This document shows, piece after piece, positions 17,688-25,239 of a DNA stretch of 64,000 nucleotides (the stretch's first letter is position 1; each line of letters opens with the position of its first letter). Under the pieces are notes generated by a model. That model had not been told where the DNA came from and did no database searches. It saw only the letters and a program-made list of their open reading frames with translations. Source of the DNA: Nocardia brasiliensis (GTDB lineage: Bacteria; Actinomycetota; Actinomycetes; Mycobacteriales; Mycobacteriaceae); the NCBI RefSeq assembly GCF_011801125.1, contig NZ_CP046171.1, positions 4,960,001 through 5,024,000 of the forward strand, read 5' to 3'. Made by a program: the position numbers and the translations under genes.

Positions 17688-18338
17688 TCAACTGGCGAAC
17701 AGCGGCATGTCGCGACACAGGTGACGTTGCGCGAGCACATCTTGCAGCGGGTCGGACAGGCAGGCGAGGCCGTCGATCGCGTCGGCGGCGGTGCGGTCGC
17801 ACAGGTCGGCGAGGCGGACCGTGCAGGCGGCGATGGCCGCCGGATCGAGCGCGAGCAGCCGTTGCGCGGCGGTCGCGGCGCCGGTCAGCGTGGTGTAGAC
17901 GACCACGCCCGCGATCTCCTGCGGCGTCACCAGGCAGGCGGCGCCCACCATGCCGAACACCGTGGACAGGTGCGGGCGCGGACCCACCGCGGCCCAATCA
18001 TGATGCGGCCACAGTTGTTTCGACAGCCGCAGCAGGCCACGCCCCTGCGCCCGGGACGCGGTGCGCGCGGCGGGCGCCGGGGTGCGCGCGTCGGCCTCGG
18101 CCTCGGCCCGCTCCGGTGTCAGCGCGCCCGCGCAGACCGCGGCCGCCAGCGACGCCGCGACCAATCCCGACGTCCGGATGCGCCGCCGCAGGTACAGCTC
18201 GACCGTCGTCACATCCCGCACCACGCCCGCGGCGATCGCCTCCTCGACCCCGCCGGAGTGCACGTGCCCGCCGATCGGCAACCGCGAATCCGCCAACGCG
18301 AACAGCGTCGCCAGACTCGCCGAACCGATTTCACCCAC
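17688..18338 (-). CDS. ureF: UreF, urease accessory protein
   Basis: 216 residues, all-helical UreF family; acts as the GTPase regulator of UreG in the urease activation complex. Family features include ALADSRLPIGGHVHSGGVEE near the N-terminus and the SDPLQDVLAQRHLCRDMPLF C-terminal segment. It is the first gene of the ureFGD run. Immediately upstream is a divergent SDR gene rather than ureC, which is unusual because ureABC normally precede ureF in actinobacteria. The start at 18338 fits the family N-terminus. Confidence 0.93.
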   Translation of the reverse strand: MGEIGSASLATLFALADSRLPIGGHVHSGGVEEAIAAGVVRDVTTVELYLRRRIRTSGLVAASLAAAVCAGALTPERAEAEADARTPAPAARTASRAQGRGLLRLSKQLWPHHDWAAVGPRPHLSTVFGMVGAACLVTPQEIAGVVVYTTLTGAATAAQRLLALDPAAIAACTVRLADLCDRTAADAIDGLACLSDPLQDVLAQRHLCRDMPLFAS

Positions 18339-18458
18339 CGACGGATCTTATGCCCGGCGTGTCGCGCGGGCGTGTCCCGGTCACCCGAGTGAGCTCGGGC
18401 ACGACCGCGATTCCGATACCGACCGCCGAATTGACGCTGCGCTAATAAAGTCGGAGGG

Positions 18459-19328
18459 GTGACTGAGACTCCGGCCAAGAGCAACGGCCGGCCGATCGCC
18501 GAGCGAGTGGCCAGCCGCCTGTTGTATCCGACCACCCGCCCGCGCGAACAGACGTTGCGCGCGGCGGTCGCGGGCAAGGTCGTGCTGGTGACCGGCGCGT
18601 CGCACGGCATCGGCAAGGCGAGCGCGCGCAAGCTCGGCGCGGCGGGTGCGATCGTGCTACTGGTCGCCCGCTCGGCCGAGGATCTGCACCGGGTCGCCGC
18701 CGAGATCACCGCCGAGGGCGGCACCGCGCACGTCTACCCCACCGACCTCACCGACATGGACGCGGTCGAGCTGCTGGCGCGCGGGCTGCTCGCCGAGCAC
18801 GGACACCTGGACGTGGTGATCAACAACGCGGGCAAGTCGATTCGCAGGCCGATCGAGGAGTCCTACGACCGTTTCCACGATTTCACCCGCACCATCGACA
18901 TCAACTATCTCGGCCCGGTGCGGTTGCTGCTCACGCTCCTACCGGACATGCGCGAGCGCGGGCAGGGCCACATCGTCAACATCTCCACCTGGGGCGTGCT
19001 CATGCCGCCCGCGCCGCAGTGGGCGGCCTACGGCGCGTCGAAGTCCGCCTTCGACGTCTGGCTGCGCAGCGTCGCCGCCGAGGTGTCCGGCGACGGGATC
19101 ACCACCACGTCGATCTACATGCCGCTGGTGCACACCAGGATGAGCGCGCCCACCGACTTCAGCCGGGTCCCCGGCCTCACCGTCGACGAGGCCGCCGACC
19201 TGGTCTGTCACGCGGTGACGGCGAAGCCGCGCGAGATCGCGCCCTGGTGGTCCAGCCCCGTCCAGGCCTGGACCAACCTGACCCGCAATCAAGTTCAGCG
19301 CTTCTTCGAACGCGCCTTCCGCCGCTGA
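18459..19328 (+). CDS. Short-chain dehydrogenase/reductase
   Basis: Classical SDR of 289 residues. It has an N-terminal extension of about 40 residues, then the NAD(P)-binding motif VTGASHGIGKAS, the NNAG motif (VINNAGKSIRRP), the catalytic Ser region (VNISTWGV) and the Tyr-x-x-x-Lys pair (AAYGASKSAF). The extension, the region after YxxxK and the C-terminal aromatic tail resemble mycobacterial long-chain acyl or mycolate-pathway-type reductases, but substrate is unknown. GTG start with GGAGGG unusually close upstream. Divergent from ureF; converges with the MFS gene with only a 4-bp gap between stops. Confidence 0.88.
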   Translation: MTETPAKSNGRPIAERVASRLLYPTTRPREQTLRAAVAGKVVLVTGASHGIGKASARKLGAAGAIVLLVARSAEDLHRVAAEITAEGGTAHVYPTDLTDMDAVELLARGLLAEHGHLDVVINNAGKSIRRPIEESYDRFHDFTRTIDINYLGPVRLLLTLLPDMRERGQGHIVNISTWGVLMPPAPQWAAYGASKSAFDVWLRSVAAEVSGDGITTTSIYMPLVHTRMSAPTDFSRVPGLTVDEAADLVCHAVTAKPREIAPWWSSPVQAWTNLTRNQVQRFFERAFRR

Positions 19329-19332
19329 GCGC

Positions 19333-20832
19333 TCAGTGCGCCGCACCGCCGCCGGCTCGCAGCCCGCGCGGCGAGGCGAAGAACGCGATCAGCGCCATGG
19401 CGACCAGGATCGTCGCGCCCACCGCGGTCGCGATATGCATTCCGGCGACGAAGGATTCGCGCGCGGACTCGATGAGCGCGGCATTGCCGTTCGCCTCCTG
19501 GATGGTCTCCCCGATCGTGGCCGCGTAGTCGCCGCCGGAGCGGAAGATCAGCGCCGCGAGCGATCCGAGCAGCGCCAGGCCCAGCGAGTTACCGAGTTCG
19601 AAGCTGGTCTCGGAGATCCCGACGGCCGAGCCGGCCCGCTCGGGCGGCACCGAGGACACCGCGACATCGGAGACCAGGGTGAAGGCGATGCCGTAACCGA
19701 CACCGGCGACGGTGGATCCGACCAGATACCACCAGATTCCGCCGTGCACACCGACGCCGAGCAGCATCAGGTTGCCGATCGCCGCGGCGACCAGCGCGAA
19801 GGTGAAGCTGTTGCGGGCGCCGAAGCGTTGCCCGACCCGCGCCCCGCTCATCGAGAAGATGAACACCGCCACCGCCATCGGGATGCCGAGCAGCGCCGCG
19901 GCGAGCGGATCGCGTCCGGTCACCGATTGCAGGTAGATGCTGGTGAGGTAGCTCAACGCGGCCAGCGACATCATGCCGACGAGGCTGGAGCCGATCGCCA
20001 CCGAGAACCCGGCGCGGGTGAACAGCCGCAGATCCAGCAGCGGGTCGGCGAGCTTGCGCTGCCTGCGCACGAAGACCGTCAGCACCACGACACCGACCAG
20101 CGCGATGACGATCGATTCGGCGTCGATCCCTTCGGCCGCGGCGTGTTTGATGCCGTAGACCAGCGGCAGGATGCCGCCGATCGACAGCGCGACGCTGGGC
20201 AGATCCAGCGGTCCGCGCACGCCGGCGCGGTGCTCGGGCAGCACGAACGGACCGAGCGCGAGCAGCACCAGCAGCACCGGAATGTTGATGAGAAATACCG
20301 AGCCCCACCAGAATTGGTGCAGCAGCAGGCCGCCGATGATCGGGCCGACCGCCGAGCCGCCCGCGAAGAACGCGGTCCACACGCCGATGGCCGCGGCCCG
20401 CTCCTTGGCCTCGGGGAACAGGCTCGAGATCAGCGCGAGGCTGGACGGCAGCAGGGTCGCGCCGCCGACGCCCATCAACGCGCGCGCCGCGATCAGCACC
20501 GCGGAGCTGGGCGCCAACGCGGCGAGCACCGAGGCGATGCCGAAGATGGTGGCGCCCGCGAGCAGGATGTTGCGCCTGCCGATCCGGTCGCCGAGGTTGC
20601 CCATGGTGATCAGCAGGCCCGCGATGAGGAACCCGTAGATGTCGAGGATCCACAGCTGCTGCGCGGCCGACGGATCGAGGTCCGCGGTGAGCGTCGGCAT
20701 AGCCAGGAACAGCACTGAGATGTCCATCGACACCAGCAGCACCGGTAGCAGCAATACCGCCAGGCCCAGCCAGGCACGGCGCGACCCGACGGGCTGCGCC
20801 TGCGCGGCGCGCGCGGCCTCGACGTCTGTCAT
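19333..20832 (-). CDS. MFS drug efflux transporter, DHA2 (14-TM) family
   Basis: 499-residue inner-membrane proton-drug antiporter of the EmrB/QacA type. The N-terminal segments (AWLGLAVLLLPVLLVSMDIS...) include motif A GNLGDRIGRRN between TM2 and TM3, and motif C-like GGSAVGPIIGG in TM5; the length and number of hydrophobic stretches fit 14 TMs. The ATG at 20832 has a GAGGAAG site. It is divergent from a TetR regulator; two palindromes in the intergenic region are likely shared operators, implying substrate-inducible export. Actual substrates cannot be told from sequence. Confidence 0.92.
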   Translation of the reverse strand: MTDVEAARAAQAQPVGSRRAWLGLAVLLLPVLLVSMDISVLFLAMPTLTADLDPSAAQQLWILDIYGFLIAGLLITMGNLGDRIGRRNILLAGATIFGIASVLAALAPSSAVLIAARALMGVGGATLLPSSLALISSLFPEAKERAAAIGVWTAFFAGGSAVGPIIGGLLLHQFWWGSVFLINIPVLLVLLALGPFVLPEHRAGVRGPLDLPSVALSIGGILPLVYGIKHAAAEGIDAESIVIALVGVVVLTVFVRRQRKLADPLLDLRLFTRAGFSVAIGSSLVGMMSLAALSYLTSIYLQSVTGRDPLAAALLGIPMAVAVFIFSMSGARVGQRFGARNSFTFALVAAAIGNLMLLGVGVHGGIWWYLVGSTVAGVGYGIAFTLVSDVAVSSVPPERAGSAVGISETSFELGNSLGLALLGSLAALIFRSGGDYAATIGETIQEANGNAALIESARESFVAGMHIATAVGATILVAMALIAFFASPRGLRAGGGAAH

Positions 20833-20854
20833 TCTGTAACTTCCTCTCCATCTC

Positions 20855-20890
20855 GCGTACGCCGTACGCACAAGGTCGGGTACAGTGTAC
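20855..20890. promoter_or_regulatory. Two tandem palindromic operators between MFS and TetR genes
   Basis: GCGTACGCCGTACGC (20855-20869) is a perfect 6-bp inverted repeat with a 3-bp spacer; GTACAGTGTAC (20880-20890) repeats the GTAC-N3-GTAC core. The centres are 23 bp apart, about two helical turns, suited to two TetR dimers on one DNA face. They lie between the divergent starts at 20832 and 20925. Confidence 0.7.
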
Positions 20891-20924
20891 GCAACCTCCC
20901 CCGGAAGTGAAAGTGAGTCATGGG

Positions 20925-21605
20925 ATGACTGAGCTCAAGCTCAATCGGGCCGCCATCATCGACACCGCCATCACGCTTGCCGACGAGGAGGGACTCGACG
21001 CCCTGTCGATGCGCCGGATCGCCGACACCATGGGCGTCGGCGCCATGTCGCTGTACCGGCACGTCGCGAACAAGGACGAACTGCTCGCGGCGATGACCGA
21101 CGAGGTCGCGCGGCGCAATCCGTATCCGTCGCCGGAGGGACAGCAGTGGACCTGGCGCGACCGGGTACGCATCGCCGCCGAGGTCGATTGGGCGCTCTAT
21201 CTGCAACATCCGTGGGTCCTGCTCACCTTCGCCACGCCGCGCTACAGCTTCGGCCCGCAGAGTCTGGCCTGCCTGGCATGGATGGTCGAGGGGTTGTCCG
21301 AACTGAATGTTTCCACGCGCGAGGCCACGACGATGGCGTTCACGATCTGGAACTACATCTCCGGCGCGACGCTGCCGCACATCAGCGCCACGCTGATGGC
21401 GCGCAAGGGCATGAACCCCGAAGGCGACAACGGGCTGCGCACCATGCTGAAAGGAGAATCACAGTATCCGGTGCCGCCCGCGCTCGCCGATTTGGAGGGC
21501 ACCGGGGTCAGCGACCTCACCCAGGAGGAACTGCTCTACATCGGGCTGTCGGCGCTCTGCGACGGTTTCGAGGCCAGGGCGAAGCTGCACGCAGCTTCGT
21601 CCTGA
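20925..21605 (+). CDS. TetR family transcriptional regulator
   Basis: 226-residue regulator. The N-terminal HTH (LNRAAIIDTAITLADEEG ... SMRRIADTMGVGAMSLYRHV) matches TetR, and the C-terminal ligand-binding region matches the tetracyclin-repressor-type C-terminal domain (TetR_C), with WALYLQHPWVLLTFATPRYS. It is divergently transcribed from the DHA2 exporter and probably represses it through the tandem GTAC-N3-GTAC sites. The ATG at 20925 is preferred; an in-frame ATG at 20907 would add six residues. The inducer is unknown. Confidence 0.9.
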   Translation: MTELKLNRAAIIDTAITLADEEGLDALSMRRIADTMGVGAMSLYRHVANKDELLAAMTDEVARRNPYPSPEGQQWTWRDRVRIAAEVDWALYLQHPWVLLTFATPRYSFGPQSLACLAWMVEGLSELNVSTREATTMAFTIWNYISGATLPHISATLMARKGMNPEGDNGLRTMLKGESQYPVPPALADLEGTGVSDLTQEELLYIGLSALCDGFEARAKLHAASS

Positions 21606-21687
21606 CCAAAGCCGTACCCGGGGATTGACCTGAACCCAACTTGATGTTGCACGGTGGTGGAGATCTACACCACGAACAGGAGCCACC

Positions 21688-22683
21688 GTGCACGCGATTC
21701 GTCTTCACGCCTTCGGCCCGGCCGAAAACCTGCGCTACGAAACCGTTTCCGACCCGGCACCGGCACCGGGCCAGGTGCGCATCGCCGTGGCGGCGGCGGG
21801 CGTCCACCTCATCGACACCACCCTGCGCCGGGGCGTGGCCGGGCCGTATCCGGTGCCCGAACTGCCGACGGTGCCGGGGCGTGAGGTGGCCGGAACCATC
21901 GATCGGGTCGGCGCCGACGTCGACCCGAGCTGGCTCGGCAAGCAGGTGGTGGCGCATCTCGGCACGGCGCCCGGCGGCTACGCCGAGCTCGCCGTGACCG
22001 AAGTCGCTCGGCTGCACGAGATTCCGGACGCGCTCGGGCCGGACACCGCGGTGGCGATGATCGGCACCGGGCGCACCGTGCTGGGCGTGCTGCTGTTCGC
22101 CGACCTCGGCCCGGACAGCGTCGCGATCGTGACGGCGGCCGCAGGCGGCCTCGGCACGCTGCTGGTGCAGGCCGCGAAGAACGCCGGCGCGACGGTCATC
22201 GGCCTGGCCGGCGGTCCCGCGAAAGTCGAACTGGTGCAGGACAATGGGGCCGACCTCGCGGTCGACTACCTGCGCCCCGACTGGCCCGAGCAGGTCCGCG
22301 CCTTCCTCGGCGAGCGCGCCGCGACCATCCTGTTCGACTCGGTCGGCGGCGACATCGCCCGCGCCGCCCTCGACCTCGTCGGCAAGGGCGGGCAGCACCT
22401 GGTGTACGGCGCGTCCGGCGGCGACCCCAAAGATGCTGCCACGCCGCCCCTTTCCGAGGACGAGCTGGCGGCGCGCGGGATAACCTCGCAACTGGTGGTC
22501 GGTCCCGCCATGCTGCGGCGCACCGGTGGCGACACCCGGCCGCTCGAAACATCGGCCCTGGCCGCCGCCGCGGCGGGCCGGCTGCGCCCCGCCGTGCACC
22601 GCTTCGCCCTCGCCGAGGCCGCGGCCGCGCACCGCGCCCTGGAACAGCGTGGCACCACCGGCAAGGTCGTGCTCATCCCCTGA
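21688..22683 (+). CDS. Zinc-type alcohol dehydrogenase-like / quinone oxidoreductase (MDR superfamily)
   Basis: 331-residue NADPH-dependent medium-chain reductase. GroES-like N-terminal domain, then a Rossmann domain with VTAAAGGLGTLLVQAAKNAG (the QOR-type AAxGGxG motif). Catalytic-zinc Cys/His ligands are absent (GVHLIDTTLRRG replaces the zinc site), so it belongs to the quinone-oxidoreductase branch. The GTG at 21688 follows an AGGAG site. It probably reduces quinones or enones. Expressed alone or with the upstream tetR (82-bp gap); a hairpin separates it from the convergent methyltransferase. Confidence 0.88.
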   Translation: MHAIRLHAFGPAENLRYETVSDPAPAPGQVRIAVAAAGVHLIDTTLRRGVAGPYPVPELPTVPGREVAGTIDRVGADVDPSWLGKQVVAHLGTAPGGYAELAVTEVARLHEIPDALGPDTAVAMIGTGRTVLGVLLFADLGPDSVAIVTAAAGGLGTLLVQAAKNAGATVIGLAGGPAKVELVQDNGADLAVDYLRPDWPEQVRAFLGERAATILFDSVGGDIARAALDLVGKGGQHLVYGASGGDPKDAATPPLSEDELAARGITSQLVVGPAMLRRTGGDTRPLETSALAAAAAGRLRPAVHRFALAEAAAAHRALEQRGTTGKVVLIP

Positions 22684-22700
22684 CCCGAACTCGCGACCGA

Positions 22701-22733
22701 TGCCGCCGCGGATCGCCGTGATCCGCGACGGCA
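22701..22733. terminator. Bidirectional hairpin terminator
   Basis: TGCCGCCGCGGATC pairs with GATCCGCGACGGCA (one mismatch) around a 5-nt loop, between the convergent oxidoreductase and O-methyltransferase genes. Confidence 0.7.
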
Positions 22734-22742
22734 TCACGAAAC

Positions 22743-23420
22743 TCAGTCGTGCGCTTCGTCTTTCACGACGGCGTAGGCGAAGCCGTCCCAGCCCTTACCA
22801 CCCACGGTCTGCACCACGGTGGCCTCGAGGGTCGGTTCCGCGGCGAGCAGCGCGATGACCTCGCGGCTGGCCTTGATGGCCGGGTCGTCGGAGTTCGCGT
22901 CGGCCACGCCGCCCTGGCGCACGACGTTGTCCACGATGATCACCGAGCCAGGACCGGTCAGCCGCAGCGCCCACTGCACATAGTTCGCGTTGTTGACCTT
23001 GTCGGCGTCGATGAACACCAGATCGAACGGCTCGGGGTGCTCCGCGGCCAGTCCGGGCAGGTTGTCCAGTGCCGCACCGACCCTGATCTCGACGCGCTCG
23101 CCGACCCCGGCACGGTCCAGATTCCGCCTGGCCACCTCGGCGTGCTTCGGCTGGTATTCGAAGGTGATCACCTGCCCCTTCGCACCGACGGCGCGAGCCA
23201 GCCAGATCGTGCTGTACCCGCCGAGCGTGCCGATCTCGAGCACCCGCCGCGCCCGCGCGGACTTCGCCAGCAGATACAAGAACTTGCCCTGCGGCGGGGA
23301 CACGTCGATCGCGGGCAGCTCCGCGGCGGCATTGGCGGTCAACGCCGCCGCCGTCGCCCCGTCCTGCACCAGCGAGTCCACCAAGTACCGATCCACCTCG
23401 GCCCATTCACCTGTCGTCAT
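22743..23420 (-). CDS. SAM-dependent O-methyltransferase (class I, catechol-type)
   Basis: 225-residue cytosolic methyltransferase of the Methyltransf_3 / caffeoyl-CoA-like family, similar to mycobacterial Rv0187. SAM-binding motif I is VLEIGTLGGYSTIWLARAV near residue 65; the metal/substrate region includes DLVFIDADKVNNANYVQWA with the DxD-type acidic residues, and VIIVDNVVRQGGV. The ATG at 23420 begins MTTGEWAEVDRYLV, the normal family start; the longer frame upstream is discarded. Substrate unknown; likely a small catechol-like compound. Confidence 0.9.
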   Translation of the reverse strand: MTTGEWAEVDRYLVDSLVQDGATAAALTANAAAELPAIDVSPPQGKFLYLLAKSARARRVLEIGTLGGYSTIWLARAVGAKGQVITFEYQPKHAEVARRNLDRAGVGERVEIRVGAALDNLPGLAAEHPEPFDLVFIDADKVNNANYVQWALRLTGPGSVIIVDNVVRQGGVADANSDDPAIKASREVIALLAAEPTLEATVVQTVGGKGWDGFAYAVVKDEAHD

Positions 23421-23490
23421 ACCGCAGAGTCTGCCACCGCCCCGCGGCCCCCGCGGTGCGCGCTGTCGCGCACCCGTCCCGGGCACGGTG

Positions 23491-25191
23491 TCAGTCGGGC
23501 GGGTCGGTGGCGGGGAGGGGCCAGCGGTCGATCTCGGTCAAGGGGGCGTGCGATGGGGTGCGGTCGAGGAGCGCGCGCAGGCCAGTGCGGCGGGTGCCCC
23601 CGAGTTGGGCCTCGGCTTGTGCCGCATAGTGTTCGGCGTAACGCAGGTCGCGGTGCAGGCGGCGGGCCGTGGCGAGCCAGCCGGTGACCTGACGGGTCAC
23701 CTCCAGGCGAGACAGGCCGGGTCCGAGCAGCGTCTCGGCATGGCCGGGGTCCTCGAGCAGGGCCGAGCCGAGGTGTTGCAGGCAGCGGGCGATGCCGTGA
23801 TCGTCGGCCATGACGCGATATTCGCCGAGCGCCTGTTGCCAGCGGTGCAGCGCCTTGGCCGCGTCGCCGCGCACCCACCAGACCAGGCCCATGGTCTCGT
23901 GCACGTGCGCGCGACCGTCCGGGTCGCGGCCGGTGCGGGTGAGCGCGTCGGCCAGGTCGAGGCGGTCCTTGGCGGCGTCGAGGCGCCCCTGCCACAGGTG
24001 CGCGACGGCAAGATTTATCAACGCGCACACCTCACCGGCCACGTCCTCTCTCGGCAGCAGCCACCACGACGCCTCCAGCTGCGCGACCACGGCGGGCAGT
24101 TCCCGCGGCCCGGGCCGCTCCAGCCTGCGCAGCGCCGCACGATGCTCCCAGCGCGCGGCCAAACCGGTGGACAGGCTGCGCGGCCGATACCGTCCTGGCC
24201 GTTCGCGCAGCCGGTCCGCCCGCAAGCGGGCCAGATCCCGGTGCAGCACATGGTCGTTCAGTCCCGGTAGCGCACACAAGTCGGCCGCGAGGCCCGCGTG
24301 GTTCTCCTCCAACCCGATTCGGGCGTACCAGACGTCCAGCGCGTCACCGATGCGCGCCAGCTCCGGCACCACGGCCGCCGGGAGCTCGGCGCCGAGTTCG
24401 GCGCACCGGTGGACGAGGGTGCACAGATACGGTTCCTCGGCCTCGAACCAGCGCCGGGCTCCTGCCGCGAAACGCACCGTCTCCAGCGCGGTCGCCCAGC
24501 GCGCGGAGCGATCGGCGTAGTGGTGCACCAGCGCGGTCAGCGCCGCGGGCCAGCGCGCGCCCCCGCGCACGTCCGCGCGGTCGGGCAGCACGGGCACCTT
24601 GCGCAGACAATAGCGTTGCGCGCCCGCGGTATTCACGATGCCGTCCCGGCGCAGCTCGCCGAGCAGCACCGCGGCCGTCGGCGGCGCGGCCAACCGCTCC
24701 ACCGGCAATCGCGCGGGCGCGTCGAGCGCCGCGTCCAGGACGGCGAGCAGCGCCGCGGTCTCGAAGTCGCGCACCGGCAGCTCGCGCAGCACCGCGACGA
24801 TGATCCGATCGTTCAAGGCCGCGGTACTGCGCGGCGGGCCCGAACACCGGTGCGCGGTGGCCCGCTGCGGCGCAGGCTCGATCAGATCCGCGAGCAACGC
24901 GAGTTCCTCGGTGACGCGCACCTTTTCGCGATACCACTGGACGAACCGGTAGCCGACGTACACGGCCGCGGCGACGATCACGAGCACCGACAACCAGCGC
25001 AGGGTGCCCGCGAGCACCTTCACCCCCGTGCTGTCGCCGAGGGAGTTGATCACCAGGCTGCGCGCCAGTTCGAACAGCAGCGCGTACGCCACCACCGAGG
25101 CGGTGCCAAGAAACCCTTGCCAGACGGTCGATCTCGGGGTGCTCGGCGCAGCGGGATCGTCGGGGCGCGCCTGTTCGTCCGGATTACGCAC
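23491..25191 (-). CDS. Membrane-anchored TPR-like protein of unknown function, ABC-importer associated
   Basis: 566 residues, no family recognised. Two N-terminal membrane segments (VAYALLFELARSLVINSL and WLSVLVIVAAAVYVGYRFV) are followed by a large cytosolic part. Residues about 120-200 look like a small alpha/beta winged-helix-like domain (FETAALLAVLDAALDAPARL ... LLGELRRDGIV), and the rest is helical repeats of TPR type (AVAHLWQGRLDAAKDRLDLA; GDAAKALHRWQQALGEYRV). The GTG at 25191 has a GGAGG site. It is the last gene of an apparent operon with a solute-binding protein and a fused permease, 48 bp after the permease stop, suggesting a linked regulatory or scaffold role. That link is inference from position. 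Confidence 0.7.
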   Translation of the reverse strand: MRNPDEQARPDDPAAPSTPRSTVWQGFLGTASVVAYALLFELARSLVINSLGDSTGVKVLAGTLRWLSVLVIVAAAVYVGYRFVQWYREKVRVTEELALLADLIEPAPQRATAHRCSGPPRSTAALNDRIIVAVLRELPVRDFETAALLAVLDAALDAPARLPVERLAAPPTAAVLLGELRRDGIVNTAGAQRYCLRKVPVLPDRADVRGGARWPAALTALVHHYADRSARWATALETVRFAAGARRWFEAEEPYLCTLVHRCAELGAELPAAVVPELARIGDALDVWYARIGLEENHAGLAADLCALPGLNDHVLHRDLARLRADRLRERPGRYRPRSLSTGLAARWEHRAALRRLERPGPRELPAVVAQLEASWWLLPREDVAGEVCALINLAVAHLWQGRLDAAKDRLDLADALTRTGRDPDGRAHVHETMGLVWWVRGDAAKALHRWQQALGEYRVMADDHGIARCLQHLGSALLEDPGHAETLLGPGLSRLEVTRQVTGWLATARRLHRDLRYAEHYAAQAEAQLGGTRRTGLRALLDRTPSHAPLTEIDRWPLPATDPPD

Positions 25192-25239
25192 GGGCAGGCC
25201 TCCGCTCGCTCGGCACCGCCGCACGCCATGACCCGACGC

